From NCBI GenBank assembly GCA_902826615.1, contig CADEFN010000002.1:372001-436000 (forward strand): a stretch of 64,000 nucleotides of DNA, given 5' to 3'. This stretch comes from an uncultured Gemmatimonadota bacterium. GTDB taxonomy: Bacteria; Gemmatimonadota; Gemmatimonadetes; Gemmatimonadales; Gemmatimonadaceae. The translations under genes and the position numbers were made by a program. Shown one piece after another: positions 33,219 through 42,761 of the stretch (its first letter is position 1; each line of letters starts with the position of its first letter). A model generated the notes under the pieces. That model searched no databases. It was not told the origin of the DNA and saw nothing but the letters and a program-made list of their open reading frames with translations.

Positions 33219-34841
33219 ATGCACATGTTCGTGCGCTCAGCTGAACGATTCGGACGTCGCGCCCTCCTGCTGGTGCTCCTCGCCTCGTTGGGAGCGCCCG
33301 AGCTTGATGCGCAGACCACCCGCCGCGCTTCCACGTCCGCGCGCAAAGCCTCAGCCACGAAGGCCAAGTCATCCTCCAAACGCACCGCGCCAAGAAAGAG
33401 CCGGCGACCACCCCAGCCACCCCCACTCGTCGGCACTGAACCCGTAGGTGATGCCGCCCTGTCGGCGGACCTCGCGACGCTTCTCCGGGCACGGGTCAAG
33501 GAAGGGACCTGGGGCGTGGTTGTCACCTCCATCTCGCGCGGCGACACCCTCTTTACGCACAACGCGGATGTGCCGCTCATGCCGGCCTCCACGCAAAAAC
33601 TCTTCACCACAGTCCTCGCCTTCGAGCGGCTGGGTGTGCACTACCAGATGTCCACCGACGTGCTGCGCAGCGGCATCGTCGACAATGGCGTCCTCAGGGG
33701 CTCACTGATCCTCCGTGGGTCCGGAGACCCTGCCCTCTCAGGTCGTTTTCTCGGTGGCACGCCTGAGGCGCCCATGCGTGCGCTTGCTGAAATGGTGGCG
33801 AATGCCGGCATCAAGAAGGTCGAGGGCGACCTGGTCGGTGATGCGTCGGCCTTCGACGGCCAGCGGATTCCCGACGGGTGGCTCAATCGGTACCTCAACG
33901 CCAGCTACGCGGCGCGGGTCTCCGCCCTCTCGCTCAACGAAAACCTGCTGCATGTCGCCATCACTCCGACACGCAGCCAGCGTGCGGCAACGGTCACCCT
34001 GCGGCCCGGCCTCAGCGGCATCGCCATCAGCAACCAGACCCGCACACGTGCTGGCCGCGGGTCACGTTTGACCGTCAGCCGGACAAGCAACGGGACGGTG
34101 GTGGCCAAAGGATGGATTGGAGCGAAGGCTGGCACACGGGTCTACACCGTGGTCGTGGACGACCCGGCCAAGTTTGCGATCGCGGCATTCAAGCGCGCAC
34201 TCCAGGACGCCGGCGTGGAAGTGCGGGGAGATATCAGACTCGGCGCCACCCCGATGGGCGCCGAAGCCGTTGGTGCACTGTCGTCGCCGCCGATTTCCCA
34301 GCTCGCCAAGGTGATGAACGGCGAAAGCGACAACCATTTCGCCGAGCTGCTGCTCAGGGCTGCGGCACGCGGCTCGGAAGGGAGTGGGGTCGGGAGTGCG
34401 CGCCTGGGCAATGAGCAGCTGCGCGCCTTGCTGGCCGAGCGTGCCGGTGTGGAACCGCGCGCCATTCAGGTATCCGATGGAAGCGGACTCTCTTCGCTCA
34501 ATCGGGTGACACCGCGGGCACTCAACAGCCTGCTGATGTATGCCTGGCGCGCTCCCTGGGCGCGGGAGTTCTATCAGACCCTCCCCGTCGCGGGGGTTTC
34601 GGAAACGCTCCGCGGCAGGATGATTGCCACCCCCGCCCAGGGCAACCTGCACGCCAAAACCGGGACCACCAACGATGTGATTTCGTTAGGTGGCTATGTC
34701 ACGTCGCGGTCGGGAGAAGTGCTGGCCTTTTCGATGCTGTACAACGGCCGAGAACGCTGGCATGCTCGCGAGACGATCGACGCGATGGGTGCAACGCTGG
34801 CAGGGTTCAGCCGGGAGTCGGCGGTGGGGAGCAGGCCGTAG
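33219..34841 (+). CDS. dacB: D-alanyl-D-alanine carboxypeptidase/endopeptidase, PBP4 type
   Basis: 540 residues. Signal peptide about 1-31 (LLLVLLASLGAPELDAQ), then a basic Ser/Ala/Arg-rich linker. The three penicillin-binding motifs are present: S124-T-Q-K127 in PASTQKLF, S370-D-N372 in GESDNHFAE and K480-T-G in HAKTGTTND. The large insert between the first and second motifs is typical of DacB (class C PBP4). It trims or cleaves peptidoglycan cross-links in the periplasm. GGAG lies about 8 bases before ATG 33219. It is convergent with the next gene. Confidence 0.93.
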   Translation: MHMFVRSAERFGRRALLLVLLASLGAPELDAQTTRRASTSARKASATKAKSSSKRTAPRKSRRPPQPPPLVGTEPVGDAALSADLATLLRARVKEGTWGVVVTSISRGDTLFTHNADVPLMPASTQKLFTTVLAFERLGVHYQMSTDVLRSGIVDNGVLRGSLILRGSGDPALSGRFLGGTPEAPMRALAEMVANAGIKKVEGDLVGDASAFDGQRIPDGWLNRYLNASYAARVSALSLNENLLHVAITPTRSQRAATVTLRPGLSGIAISNQTRTRAGRGSRLTVSRTSNGTVVAKGWIGAKAGTRVYTVVVDDPAKFAIAAFKRALQDAGVEVRGDIRLGATPMGAEAVGALSSPPISQLAKVMNGESDNHFAELLLRAAARGSEGSGVGSARLGNEQLRALLAERAGVEPRAIQVSDGSGLSSLNRVTPRALNSLLMYAWRAPWAREFYQTLPVAGVSETLRGRMIATPAQGNLHAKTGTTNDVISLGGYVTSRSGEVLAFSMLYNGRERWHARETIDAMGATLAGFSRESAVGSRP

Positions 34842-34906
34842 AGGCCGGGCGACACCAGTCGAGTGATTTCGCCCTGACCTCCGGTTCCGCGTCGCCCCGA
34901 CTCGTC

Positions 34907-36049
34907 CTACGTTCGCTCCAGCTTCACCCCGCGCTTCGCCAATTCCTCGATGTACGCTGCGCCGGGCATGCTCTCGTCAGGCGTCAGCACGCCGAGCCCC
35001 TTGACCTGACCGCGCACCTGCATCAGGCCGGTGATGGCCAGTGAGTACCCGGTGCAGCGCATCATTGCCGAAATGCCGTGGGCCTCGTCATACCGATCCA
35101 CGAGATTCCACTCCGCGGTCGCCGGCGCTCCATTCTTCTTGCCAGATACCGTCACGCGAAGGGCCACCAGATCCTTGCTCTTCGGCTTGTTGAGACGCGG
35201 GTTCATCACGGCCACCGCCACGTCACGCGGCACGACTTGCTGCCCCTTCACCGATACGGGCTTCAGGTCGAGCAAGCCAAGGTCGCGAATGGCTTCCATG
35301 ATCTTGGCGTGCCCCGGGTAGCGCAGGGTTTTGTACTCCATCGTCGGGATCTTGCCCTCATACCGAAAGCCGAGGGTTGAAAGACCGCCCGCTGTGTGGA
35401 ATGCCTCGAGCGTGCCTAACGGCGACGGGAAATCGACGGGGACGATTTCGGTGAGCGCCTTGACCTGCTGACGCTTGCCGTCGCGAATGACCCACGAGAG
35501 GGTGGTGTAGTAGTCGAGTACCCCTTCGAGCGAGTAGACGATCTGGTAGTTGAGCGGGGGCTCCGGCTGCTGCGGGAGGCCACCAACATAGATGCGGACG
35601 GCGTCGACCTGGTCGAGCTGCTCGATGCCGTACTGCGCGACGATGTTGACCATGCCGGGCGCGACACCACAGTCGGGAATAATCGACACACCTGCCGCCA
35701 GCGCCTTGTCGTGCAACGCCTTCTGCTCAAAGACGATCTCGGTGTTGCCCCCCAGATCCGAAAAGTGCGCCTTGCCCTCGATGGACCACTCGGCGAGATC
35801 GCGGTTGAGGTAGTAAGGGGCGGCACTCATCACCGCGTCACAGTCGCGGATGTGGGCGAGGGTGGCCTCCCGGTTACGGACGTCGAGGCGGGTAGGGATC
35901 AGTCGCGTTCCGACGTACGGTGCCAGAAACGGGGCGATGTGGTCGATGTTGATGTCGGCCAGCCGCACTTCAGTAACGTCGGGGTTCTGTAGCAGATCAA
36001 AGGCGCAGGCCGAGCCTTGCAGGCCGGCGCCGAGTACGAGCATTCGCAT
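34907..36049 (-). CDS. Saccharopine dehydrogenase family oxidoreductase (lysine 6-dehydrogenase-like)
   Basis: 380 residues. The Rossmann fold starts at once (MLVLGAGLQGSACAFDLL, GxGxxG) and an acidic residue after the second strand (LADIN) suggests NAD preference. Further features are VMSAAPYYLN, SDLGGNTEIV, IIPDCGVAPGMVNI and a C-terminal alpha/beta domain. Overall it most resembles LYS9-type or lysine 6-dehydrogenase proteins rather than fungal LYS1. Substrate is not provable from sequence. No other lysine-metabolism gene is nearby. It follows the M1 peptidase gene by about 120 bases. Confidence 0.83.
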   Translation of the reverse strand: MRMLVLGAGLQGSACAFDLLQNPDVTEVRLADINIDHIAPFLAPYVGTRLIPTRLDVRNREATLAHIRDCDAVMSAAPYYLNRDLAEWSIEGKAHFSDLGGNTEIVFEQKALHDKALAAGVSIIPDCGVAPGMVNIVAQYGIEQLDQVDAVRIYVGGLPQQPEPPLNYQIVYSLEGVLDYYTTLSWVIRDGKRQQVKALTEIVPVDFPSPLGTLEAFHTAGGLSTLGFRYEGKIPTMEYKTLRYPGHAKIMEAIRDLGLLDLKPVSVKGQQVVPRDVAVAVMNPRLNKPKSKDLVALRVTVSGKKNGAPATAEWNLVDRYDEAHGISAMMRCTGYSLAITGLMQVRGQVKGLGVLTPDESMPGAAYIEELAKRGVKLERT

Positions 36050-36067
36050 TGAAAAGACCGTGTTTGG

Positions 36068-36108
36068 GGGAGCTGAGGGGAAGTTAAAGACCCCGGGTCT
36101 AAGCTCCC
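36068..36108. promoter_or_regulatory. Nested inverted repeats before saccharopine-dehydrogenase-like gene
   Basis: Outer arms GGGAGCT (36068-36074) and AGCTCCC (36102-36108) enclose AGACCC-C-GGGTCT (36088-36100). It sits 19 bases upstream of the ATG at 36049 (minus strand). It may terminate readthrough from the M1 gene or act as an operator. Confidence 0.5.
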
Positions 36109-36167
36109 AGCCAGTGCGCCCGCTACGGTTCCCGGACTCGATCCGGCGCCCTGCGGCGCGAGGCGGC

Positions 36168-37799
36168 CTACGGGTTGCGCACCTTCACGACCCCGAAAAC
36201 GGAAACGTCCGGGTCGAGGGCAACCGCCTTCACGGCTCCGGTCACCGTGACCGGCACAGTCACCGTGGACACCCGGGCAGCGGGCACGGTCGCCCGCACC
36301 CTCTGCGTGCGCCCCGAGGCATCGGTGACATCCATTGAGAGGTTCAGGCGGTAGGCCCCACCCGACCCGTCCTGGAGGGTGGTGAGCACAAGCTGTTTGC
36401 GTGACGCCTCCCAGGCCCAGCTCACCCCGACAGACGCCGAGCCTGGTCGCCGCATCCATTGGTCGAAGAACCACCCCAGCTGCTGCTTTGACGTGGCCTC
36501 GACTTCCCGCTGGAAGTCGGCGGTGAGTGCGTTGCTGTGGCGGTACTTCGCGTAGTACGCGCGCACCCCCCTGAAGAAGGCCGAGTCACCCACTTCGCGC
36601 CGCAGCATGTGCAGCACAAAGCCCGCCTTCTGGTAGACGTTGCTCGTGAGGACGCGCCCGGCGTCGTCGAGTGTCTCGTCGATCACGGCCTTTTCGTTCG
36701 TGATCTTGGCGTTCAGCACCGAGGCGCGCATTTCGGTGAGCTCGGCGCGAAAGGCGCTGTCGCCGTGGGCGTGTTCCGTCCACAGGGCGGCGAAGTAGGT
36801 GGCAAAGCCCTCGGAGAGCCAGACATGGGGCCACTCGCGGGTGGTCACCGCATCGCCAAACCACTGGTGTGCCACCTCGTGCGCAATCAGCCCTTCGGGG
36901 AGGCTGCGCCGTTTGAACATGGCGTCGGCATAAAAAATGGCCGCCGCGTTTTCCATCCCGCCATAACGAGTGGACGACATCACGTGCGCCAGCTTTTCGT
37001 ACGGGAAGGGTCCGGCCAGGCGGGAGAAGTGGGCCACGATATCGCCCGCACGGGCAAATGGGCCGGGCATGTAGTCACGTGCATCGGGTGTGACCCACAC
37101 CGATTGCCGCACACACCCGGGGAGTTCCCCGAGGTTGCAGGCCGTGTTCCCCAGTTCGACCACGGCAAAGGGGGCGACACCAATCACCATCACGGCGGTG
37201 TAGAGCGGGCGCACCGAGGCATACCGGGTGGTGACCATGCCGCCGGGGACGGGGCTTTCCTCCTGCAGTTCTCCGTTGGCGATGACCCGGTGTGTTGGCG
37301 GATGAACCACCGTCCACGCAACAGTCGCTTTGTCACTCGGGTGATCCACGGTGGCGAGCCACTGCCGGGCACGATCCGGGAAGTTGTCGCCGAACGCCGT
37401 CCAGGTGCCGGCACTGTCGCTGCGCACCACAAGTCCGTCCGCGGGTTCCCCCTTGTAGTACAACGTGACCTGCAGGGTGTCCCGCTGGCCGGCCGGGAGC
37501 GTGACCACCACCTGATTGCCTTCGCGCTGCGTCGCCGCCGAACTGCCGTTGACGCGGGCACTGTCCACCGTGAACCGGTCCACCAGGTCGAGCGCCAGGC
37601 GGTCCCCGGCGCCGGTGCGCGCCACACGCATCGACGAGACAAAGTGCACAGTGCCGGGCATGCGCTGCGGAAAGCGCAGCGTGAAGTCATAGTGCTGGAC
37701 GTCGAAGCCGGGTCGCGACGAACCGGTTTTCGACGGTGTCTGCGCGCCGGCCGGCAGCACCAGAAAGCCAATGAGCGCCAAGCCAGCGCGTCGCATCAT
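36168..37799 (-). CDS. Secreted M1 family zinc aminopeptidase
   Basis: 543 residues. Signal peptide about 1-20 (LALIGFLVLPAGAQ). An N-terminal beta domain is followed by the exopeptidase motif GGMENAA and the zinc site H307-E-V-A-H311 with Glu330 in WLSEGFATYF, exactly 18 residues after His311. It lacks the long helical C-terminal domain of PepN and ends with a short beta domain (about 430-543). It removes N-terminal residues from peptides outside the cytoplasm. Its ATG overlaps the stop of the upstream receiver-GGDEF gene by four bases. Confidence 0.93.
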   Translation of the reverse strand: MMRRAGLALIGFLVLPAGAQTPSKTGSSRPGFDVQHYDFTLRFPQRMPGTVHFVSSMRVARTGAGDRLALDLVDRFTVDSARVNGSSAATQREGNQVVVTLPAGQRDTLQVTLYYKGEPADGLVVRSDSAGTWTAFGDNFPDRARQWLATVDHPSDKATVAWTVVHPPTHRVIANGELQEESPVPGGMVTTRYASVRPLYTAVMVIGVAPFAVVELGNTACNLGELPGCVRQSVWVTPDARDYMPGPFARAGDIVAHFSRLAGPFPYEKLAHVMSSTRYGGMENAAAIFYADAMFKRRSLPEGLIAHEVAHQWFGDAVTTREWPHVWLSEGFATYFAALWTEHAHGDSAFRAELTEMRASVLNAKITNEKAVIDETLDDAGRVLTSNVYQKAGFVLHMLRREVGDSAFFRGVRAYYAKYRHSNALTADFQREVEATSKQQLGWFFDQWMRRPGSASVGVSWAWEASRKQLVLTTLQDGSGGAYRLNLSMDVTDASGRTQRVRATVPAARVSTVTVPVTVTGAVKAVALDPDVSVFGVVKVRNP

Positions 37800-39268
37800 G
37801 ATCGGACCCGGTTGCGCCCCTCGGCCTTGGCGCGATACAGCGCCTGGTCGGCTCCGGCGAGCAGTTCTTCGGCGGTTTCCATTCCCGGCGTGGGATAGGT
37901 CGACACCCCGATACTGGTCGTGAGGCGCAGCGTGCTGTCGGGGCCGCGCGCAAAAGGGTGCGCCTCGATCAGTTCGCGCAGGCGTTCGGCAAAGGCCACC
38001 GCGCCGGGTTTCCCGGTTTCGGGAAGCACGACGACAAACTCTTCGCCACCAAACCGTGCCACCACGTCCACAGCGCGCACCGCGTTCTGCAGTAACGCCG
38101 CCATTTCGGCCAGCACGTCATCACCGACGAGGTGACCATGGTTGTCGTTGATCCGCTTGAAATGGTCGACATCGATCAGGAGGAGCGAGACCGTCGAGTC
38201 GTACCGGTTCACACGCCCGATCTCGGTGGCCAGCCGCTCAGTGAGAGCCCGGCGGTTGAGGACCTTGGTAAGCGGGTCGGTGAGGGCCAGCTGCTCGAGG
38301 CGGCGGTTATCGGCCTTGGTCATTTCCAGCACCTTGGCCCGCTGAATCGTGGTGACTGCCGCGCGTACCACCGTGTCGGCGAACTCCACGTCTTCTTTCT
38401 CGAGTGGGGGCTCGCTGAGGCTGCGACGCAGGAAAAAGACACCTGCCTGCGTCGGATCCAGAGCAAATGGGAGGGCGATCACTGAGCGGATCGTCACGTT
38501 GGTCCCTTCGCGCTCCCAGCGCTTGCGCGCCTCGGCGTAGAGCTCGCTGGTCTGCACATCTTCGACCAATACCGGCCGGCCCGTCTCCAGCGCTGCCCGG
38601 ATTTCGGGATAGCGGTCGAGTTCGAGCTCCAGGCCATCGGCGGTGCGTTGCTCGAAGGCGGTGGCGACCACACGGGGTCGCTCCCCCTGCCGCGCGATGA
38701 TGACCGCGCAGTGCGTGAGGTCGAGCGCCCGCGCCACACGGCGCGCGAGGAGGTGGTAGATCTCGTCGGAGGAGAGGTCGTCGGAGACATCATGGAGGAT
38801 GTCGACGAGCTTCTTGCGGTTCTCCGCCTCTTCTCGCACCCGCTCGAGCTCACGCTCGGCATCCTGGAGGGCGTCGTTGGCCGACCTGAGGATGGTGCGC
38901 ATGCGGAGCTGGGCCTGTATCCGGGCCAGGAGCTCTTTGACCCGGAAGGGCTTCTTAACGAAGTCGGCCGCGCCGAGTCCGAGGGTTCGGACGGCTGCTT
39001 CCTCCGGGGGGAGGCTGGAGACCATCAGGACCGGAATGTCCTTCCAGCGGGGGTCGGACTTGATGCGTTCGAGGAGCTGATACCCGTCGGCGTCCGGGAA
39101 CATGATGTCCAGGAGCACCAGGTCGGGCGCCCGTTCCTCGAGCAAGGCCAGCACCCTTCGCCCCTCCCTGGCCGAAACCACGTCGTAGCCGTGCTCCTTG
39201 AGCACCCACGACATGGTCTGGAGGATGGACTGGTCGTCGTCGGCGATCAGGACCCGAGCGTTAGCCAT
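37796..39268 (-). CDS. Receiver-GAF-GGDEF response regulator (diguanylate cyclase)
   Basis: 490 residues. An N-terminal receiver (1-120) has acidic pocket ADDD and phospho-acceptor Asp54 in LVLLDIMFPDADG, with Lys in FVKKPF. A coiled coil (about 125-165) and a GAF domain (about 165-320) precede the GGDEF domain (about 335-490) with active-site GGEEF (407-411). RAVD, five residues before it, is a canonical RxxD product-inhibition I-site. It should make cyclic-di-GMP in response to phosphorylation. ATG 39268 is chosen because the receiver starts there. Translationally coupled to the M1 peptidase gene. Confidence 0.93.
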   Translation of the reverse strand: MANARVLIADDDQSILQTMSWVLKEHGYDVVSAREGRRVLALLEERAPDLVLLDIMFPDADGYQLLERIKSDPRWKDIPVLMVSSLPPEEAAVRTLGLGAADFVKKPFRVKELLARIQAQLRMRTILRSANDALQDAERELERVREEAENRKKLVDILHDVSDDLSSDEIYHLLARRVARALDLTHCAVIIARQGERPRVVATAFEQRTADGLELELDRYPEIRAALETGRPVLVEDVQTSELYAEARKRWEREGTNVTIRSVIALPFALDPTQAGVFFLRRSLSEPPLEKEDVEFADTVVRAAVTTIQRAKVLEMTKADNRRLEQLALTDPLTKVLNRRALTERLATEIGRVNRYDSTVSLLLIDVDHFKRINDNHGHLVGDDVLAEMAALLQNAVRAVDVVARFGGEEFVVVLPETGKPGAVAFAERLRELIEAHPFARGPDSTLRLTTSIGVSTYPTPGMETAEELLAGADQALYRAKAEGRNRVRS

Positions 39269-39620
39269 GTCGACGCACTTTCCCGAGGGTGCCACCGCAA
39301 GAACGGGCCACGAACGAGGCGTCGGCTCCCTCGCGGGGGCTCTCGCCGGGCACGCCCGGTTCTTCAGAGTGGTAGCGCATAGGGCGAGGCTGGCGGTGGC
39401 ATTGCATGTGGCGTTTGCGGCGTCTAACAAATCTGACAGCGCCGCACGCAAGCGGCATCCCTGATCGGGCAGAATCTATCACGCCCGTCGGGTGTCGTGG
39501 TGCCCATCGTCGCCTGTAGGGAACTCCTTGACGTCACCGGCTACAGGTGTCACGATCTGGGCGAACCCAGCGGCGTCTGTCGCTGGGCGCGTCCCACATC
39601 CAAGACCGGAGACGCTGTCC
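39269..39620. promoter_or_regulatory. Divergent regulatory region between GGDEF gene and susC
   Basis: About 350 non-coding bases. A TTGACG (39532-39537) inside the palindrome TGACGTCA, flanked by CTGTAG/CTACAG arms (about 39517-39545), looks like a regulated -35 region. A leader hairpin CCCAGCG (39566-39572) / CGCTGGG (39581-39587) lies 34 bases before the susC ATG. No ORF with family features or RNA gene is seen. Confidence 0.5.
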
Positions 39621-42600
39621 ATGCCCCACAGAATGTGGATAGGAGTAGGTCGATCGAGCGCTTTTCTTAGCATACTGGCTCTGCTGATCGCGAGTCCAAC
39701 TAATGCGCAGCAGACGCAAAGCGGGATCACGGGCCGTGTGACCGCTGAGGAGTCGGGCGAGGGACTCGGCGATGTGCGCGTGATACTCGTCGGGACCAGC
39801 GTGTTCACAGTGACCAACGCCGATGGCCGCTACACCCTGCGCAACGCGCCGGCGGGTGCCGGAGAAGTTCGGGTCTTGCGTGTGGGTTACACCGAGCAGA
39901 AGAAGCCCGTGACTGTGGTGGCCGGCAGCGCAACGACACTCGACTTCGTGCTCAAGACGGCGACCATCCAGCTGCAAGAGGTGGTCACGACGGCCACGGG
40001 TGACACCCGCAAGGTTGAGCTTGGCAATGCGGTGTCTACGATCGACGTCAACAAACGCATCGACGATGCGCCTATCAAGAACATGGGTGACCTGCTTACT
40101 GCGGTTGCCCCGGGGGTTCAGGTATTACCGGCGAATATGACCGGCGGAGGCAGCCGAGTTCGAATCCGCGGCACGAGTTCGATTTCGCTGAGCAACGACC
40201 CCATCTATATCATCGACGGCGTGCGGATGACATCTGACGGCGGCAACGCTGGTCTCGGGATTGGGGTGGGTGGAACGGGACCGAGCCGGGTGAACGACAT
40301 CAATCCTGAAGACATCGAGAACATCGAAGTGGTCAAGGGTCCGTCAGCGGCGACGTTGTACGGTACGGACGCGTCCAATGGCGTCATTGTCATCACGACG
40401 CGCAAGGGTCGCGCGGGGAAGGCACAGTGGTCGCTGTATGGTGATTACGGCTACATCTCGGACCGGAACACCTACCCGACGATGTACGCCATCCTGGGCA
40501 AATCGCCGGGTTCGACAACACAGCGAAAGTGCCTGCTCAAGGAGATCTCTCTCAACCAGTGCACGGTGGACAGCACCACCTCGCTGAACGTGTTCGAAGA
40601 AGACGATATCAGCCCGATCGCCGACGGCTCTCGTGGACAGCTCGGCGGGCAGGTGTCGGGCGGTACGGATGTGGTGCGCTACTTCGTGAGCGCGGACTAT
40701 GAACGCGAGTACGGTCCGTTCAGCATGCCAGACGCCGACCGAGCGCGGTTGCAGGCACAGAAGCTCGAGATCCGTCCGGAGTGGGACCGCCCCAACGCGC
40801 TGCAGAAGGGCTCGTATCGCGCTAACCTCAACATCGCTCCCACGTCAAACTTCGACCTCTCGGTAGCGAGTGCTTTCACGAATCTCGATCAGCGCTTGCC
40901 GCAGGTCGACAACAACGTCAACTCCTTCTGGTACAACGGCACGATCGGCCCGGGGTTCCGCGGCCCTGGACCGGGGTACACAGGCATCGGCTCGTTGGGG
41001 CAGCCGCTCAACGGCTACGCGGGATATACGCCCGGCGAGATCTATCAGGACCTGACGACCCAGGGCATTCGGCGCTTCATCGGTAGCGCCAGCGGCAACT
41101 GGCGACCGACAAGCTGGCTGCAGAATCGCTTTGACGTTGGCATCGACAATACTGGCCGCGACGAATTCGAGTTGTGCCGTTTTTCGGAATGTGCCGACTT
41201 TGGCACCAACCGGCTGGGCTTTGCAACCGATTTCCGTGGCAAGGCCGTAAACATCACGACAAACCTCGGCAGCACGGCTACGTGGCAGCCGCGCTCGTGG
41301 CTGAACGTGAAGTCGACTCTTGGCGTGCAGTACGTGAACTACCGCCGTGACAACAACCAGGCACAGGGAGCCACCCTTCCTCCGGGTGCCGAGACACCGG
41401 CCGCCGGAACAATCCCGTCTGTGGCCAGCCTGACGGAACTGAACAAGACGCTGGGCATCTTCATCGAAGAGGCGTTCGCGTTCAACGACCGGCTGTTCGC
41501 GACCGCCGCCGTCCGCACTGATCAGAACAGCGCCTTCGGCACCAACTTCCAGCGCGTGTATTATCCCAAGGCGTCGCTGTCGTGGGTCGCCACCGAGGAG
41601 AGCTTCTTCCCCAAACCGGCGTGGCTCGATCAGCTGCGGTTGCGCGCGGCGATGGGTTCGTCCGGAGTGCAGCCAGGGCCAAACGACGCCTTGCGCACCT
41701 TCCAGGTTCAGACCACCAACATTGCGGCGACTGAGGCGGCCGGGCTTCGTTCCAACCAACTGGGCAACCCGGACCTCAAGCCGGAAAGCACCACCGAGTT
41801 CGAAACCGGTGTCGATACGCGCCTCTTCGGCGGCAAGGTGAATCTTGAGATGACCTACTACCGCAAGCAAACGAAGGACGCGCTGATCGCAGCACCAATT
41901 GCGCCTAGCGCTGGCACGGAGGTCACCTCGGTCCTGACCAACCTGGGATCGGTCCGCAACTCGGGCTTCGAAGCGCTTCTGAATGTGCGCGCCCTCGACC
42001 GGCAGAACGTGTCCTGGGACATCACCTTCAACGGCTCGCACAACAGCAATGAGCTGCTGACCCTGGGAAAGGATGCCACCGGGAAGGCCATCCCAACCAT
42101 CGGTGTAGGTACCAACCGCCAGGCCGAGGGATATCCGCTCAACAGCAACTGGACGCGCCGCTACAAATACGCGGATGCGAACAATGACAAGATCATCACG
42201 CCAAACGAACTTACTGTAGACGAAGCCTTTACCTACCTGGGGTACTCGCAGCCCCGGCTGGAACTCTCAGTAACCAACAGCATTGGCCTGCTGAAGGACC
42301 GGGTACGCATCACCGCCATGCTGGATCACAAGAGCGGGTTCTTCGTGCAGAACAGCGAACAATCGTTCCTGTGCCAGCAGAGCACATCGTGTGTCGCCAC
42401 GTCGACACTCAATCCGTCACTGGAGCTGCAGGCGCGTGCAATCGCGATTCGTGACGGCACGCGCGTGGGCGCCACAACCTTCACTACTGCGCATGGCTAC
42501 TTCGAACGCCCCGACTTCTGGCGGCTTCGTGAGGTCTCGGCCAACATCAACCTGCCCGAGCGACTCGTCAGCCGCTGGCTGCGCGGGCGCAGTGCCTCGC

Positions 42601-42749
42601 TCAATGTGGCGGTGCGAAACCTCAAGGTGTGGACCGACTGGACGGGCGTAGACCCCGAACAGAACTACTCGCAGGGCAACACGCAGAACACCCTGCTCAC
42701 CGCCGGCCCGCCGATGTATTTCACGACGCGCTTCAACTTCCGCTACTAA
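39621..42749 (+). CDS. SusC/RagA-type TonB-dependent outer membrane transporter
   Basis: 1042 residues. Signal peptide about 1-33 (FLSILALLIASPTNAQ). An N-terminal carboxypeptidase-regulatory-like domain (about 36-115, GITGRVTAEESGEGL) is followed by the plug (about 130-260) with VRIRGTSSISLSNDPIYIIDG and VIVITTRKGRAG, then a beta-barrel ending in TRFNFRY with a terminal aromatic residue. It imports a large ligand with energy from TonB. No TonB box is obvious. ATG 39621 is preferred; ATG 39633 is close and equally compatible. It pairs with susD 12 bases downstream. Ligand unknown; no glycosidase is adjacent. Confidence 0.93.
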   Translation: MPHRMWIGVGRSSAFLSILALLIASPTNAQQTQSGITGRVTAEESGEGLGDVRVILVGTSVFTVTNADGRYTLRNAPAGAGEVRVLRVGYTEQKKPVTVVAGSATTLDFVLKTATIQLQEVVTTATGDTRKVELGNAVSTIDVNKRIDDAPIKNMGDLLTAVAPGVQVLPANMTGGGSRVRIRGTSSISLSNDPIYIIDGVRMTSDGGNAGLGIGVGGTGPSRVNDINPEDIENIEVVKGPSAATLYGTDASNGVIVITTRKGRAGKAQWSLYGDYGYISDRNTYPTMYAILGKSPGSTTQRKCLLKEISLNQCTVDSTTSLNVFEEDDISPIADGSRGQLGGQVSGGTDVVRYFVSADYEREYGPFSMPDADRARLQAQKLEIRPEWDRPNALQKGSYRANLNIAPTSNFDLSVASAFTNLDQRLPQVDNNVNSFWYNGTIGPGFRGPGPGYTGIGSLGQPLNGYAGYTPGEIYQDLTTQGIRRFIGSASGNWRPTSWLQNRFDVGIDNTGRDEFELCRFSECADFGTNRLGFATDFRGKAVNITTNLGSTATWQPRSWLNVKSTLGVQYVNYRRDNNQAQGATLPPGAETPAAGTIPSVASLTELNKTLGIFIEEAFAFNDRLFATAAVRTDQNSAFGTNFQRVYYPKASLSWVATEESFFPKPAWLDQLRLRAAMGSSGVQPGPNDALRTFQVQTTNIAATEAAGLRSNQLGNPDLKPESTTEFETGVDTRLFGGKVNLEMTYYRKQTKDALIAAPIAPSAGTEVTSVLTNLGSVRNSGFEALLNVRALDRQNVSWDITFNGSHNSNELLTLGKDATGKAIPTIGVGTNRQAEGYPLNSNWTRRYKYADANNDKIITPNELTVDEAFTYLGYSQPRLELSVTNSIGLLKDRVRITAMLDHKSGFFVQNSEQSFLCQQSTSCVATSTLNPSLELQARAIAIRDGTRVGATTFTTAHGYFERPDFWRLREVSANINLPERLVSRWLRGRSASLNVAVRNLKVWTDWTGVDPEQNYSQGNTQNTLLTAGPPMYFTTRFNFRY

Positions 42750-42761
42750 ACCGTGACGACA

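Noticed and set aside
34847-34900. Terminator between dacB and the saccharopine-dehydrogenase-like gene
   Set aside because: GGGCGAC and GTCGCCC can pair, but the loop is over 40 bases and the stem only 7, too weak to call.
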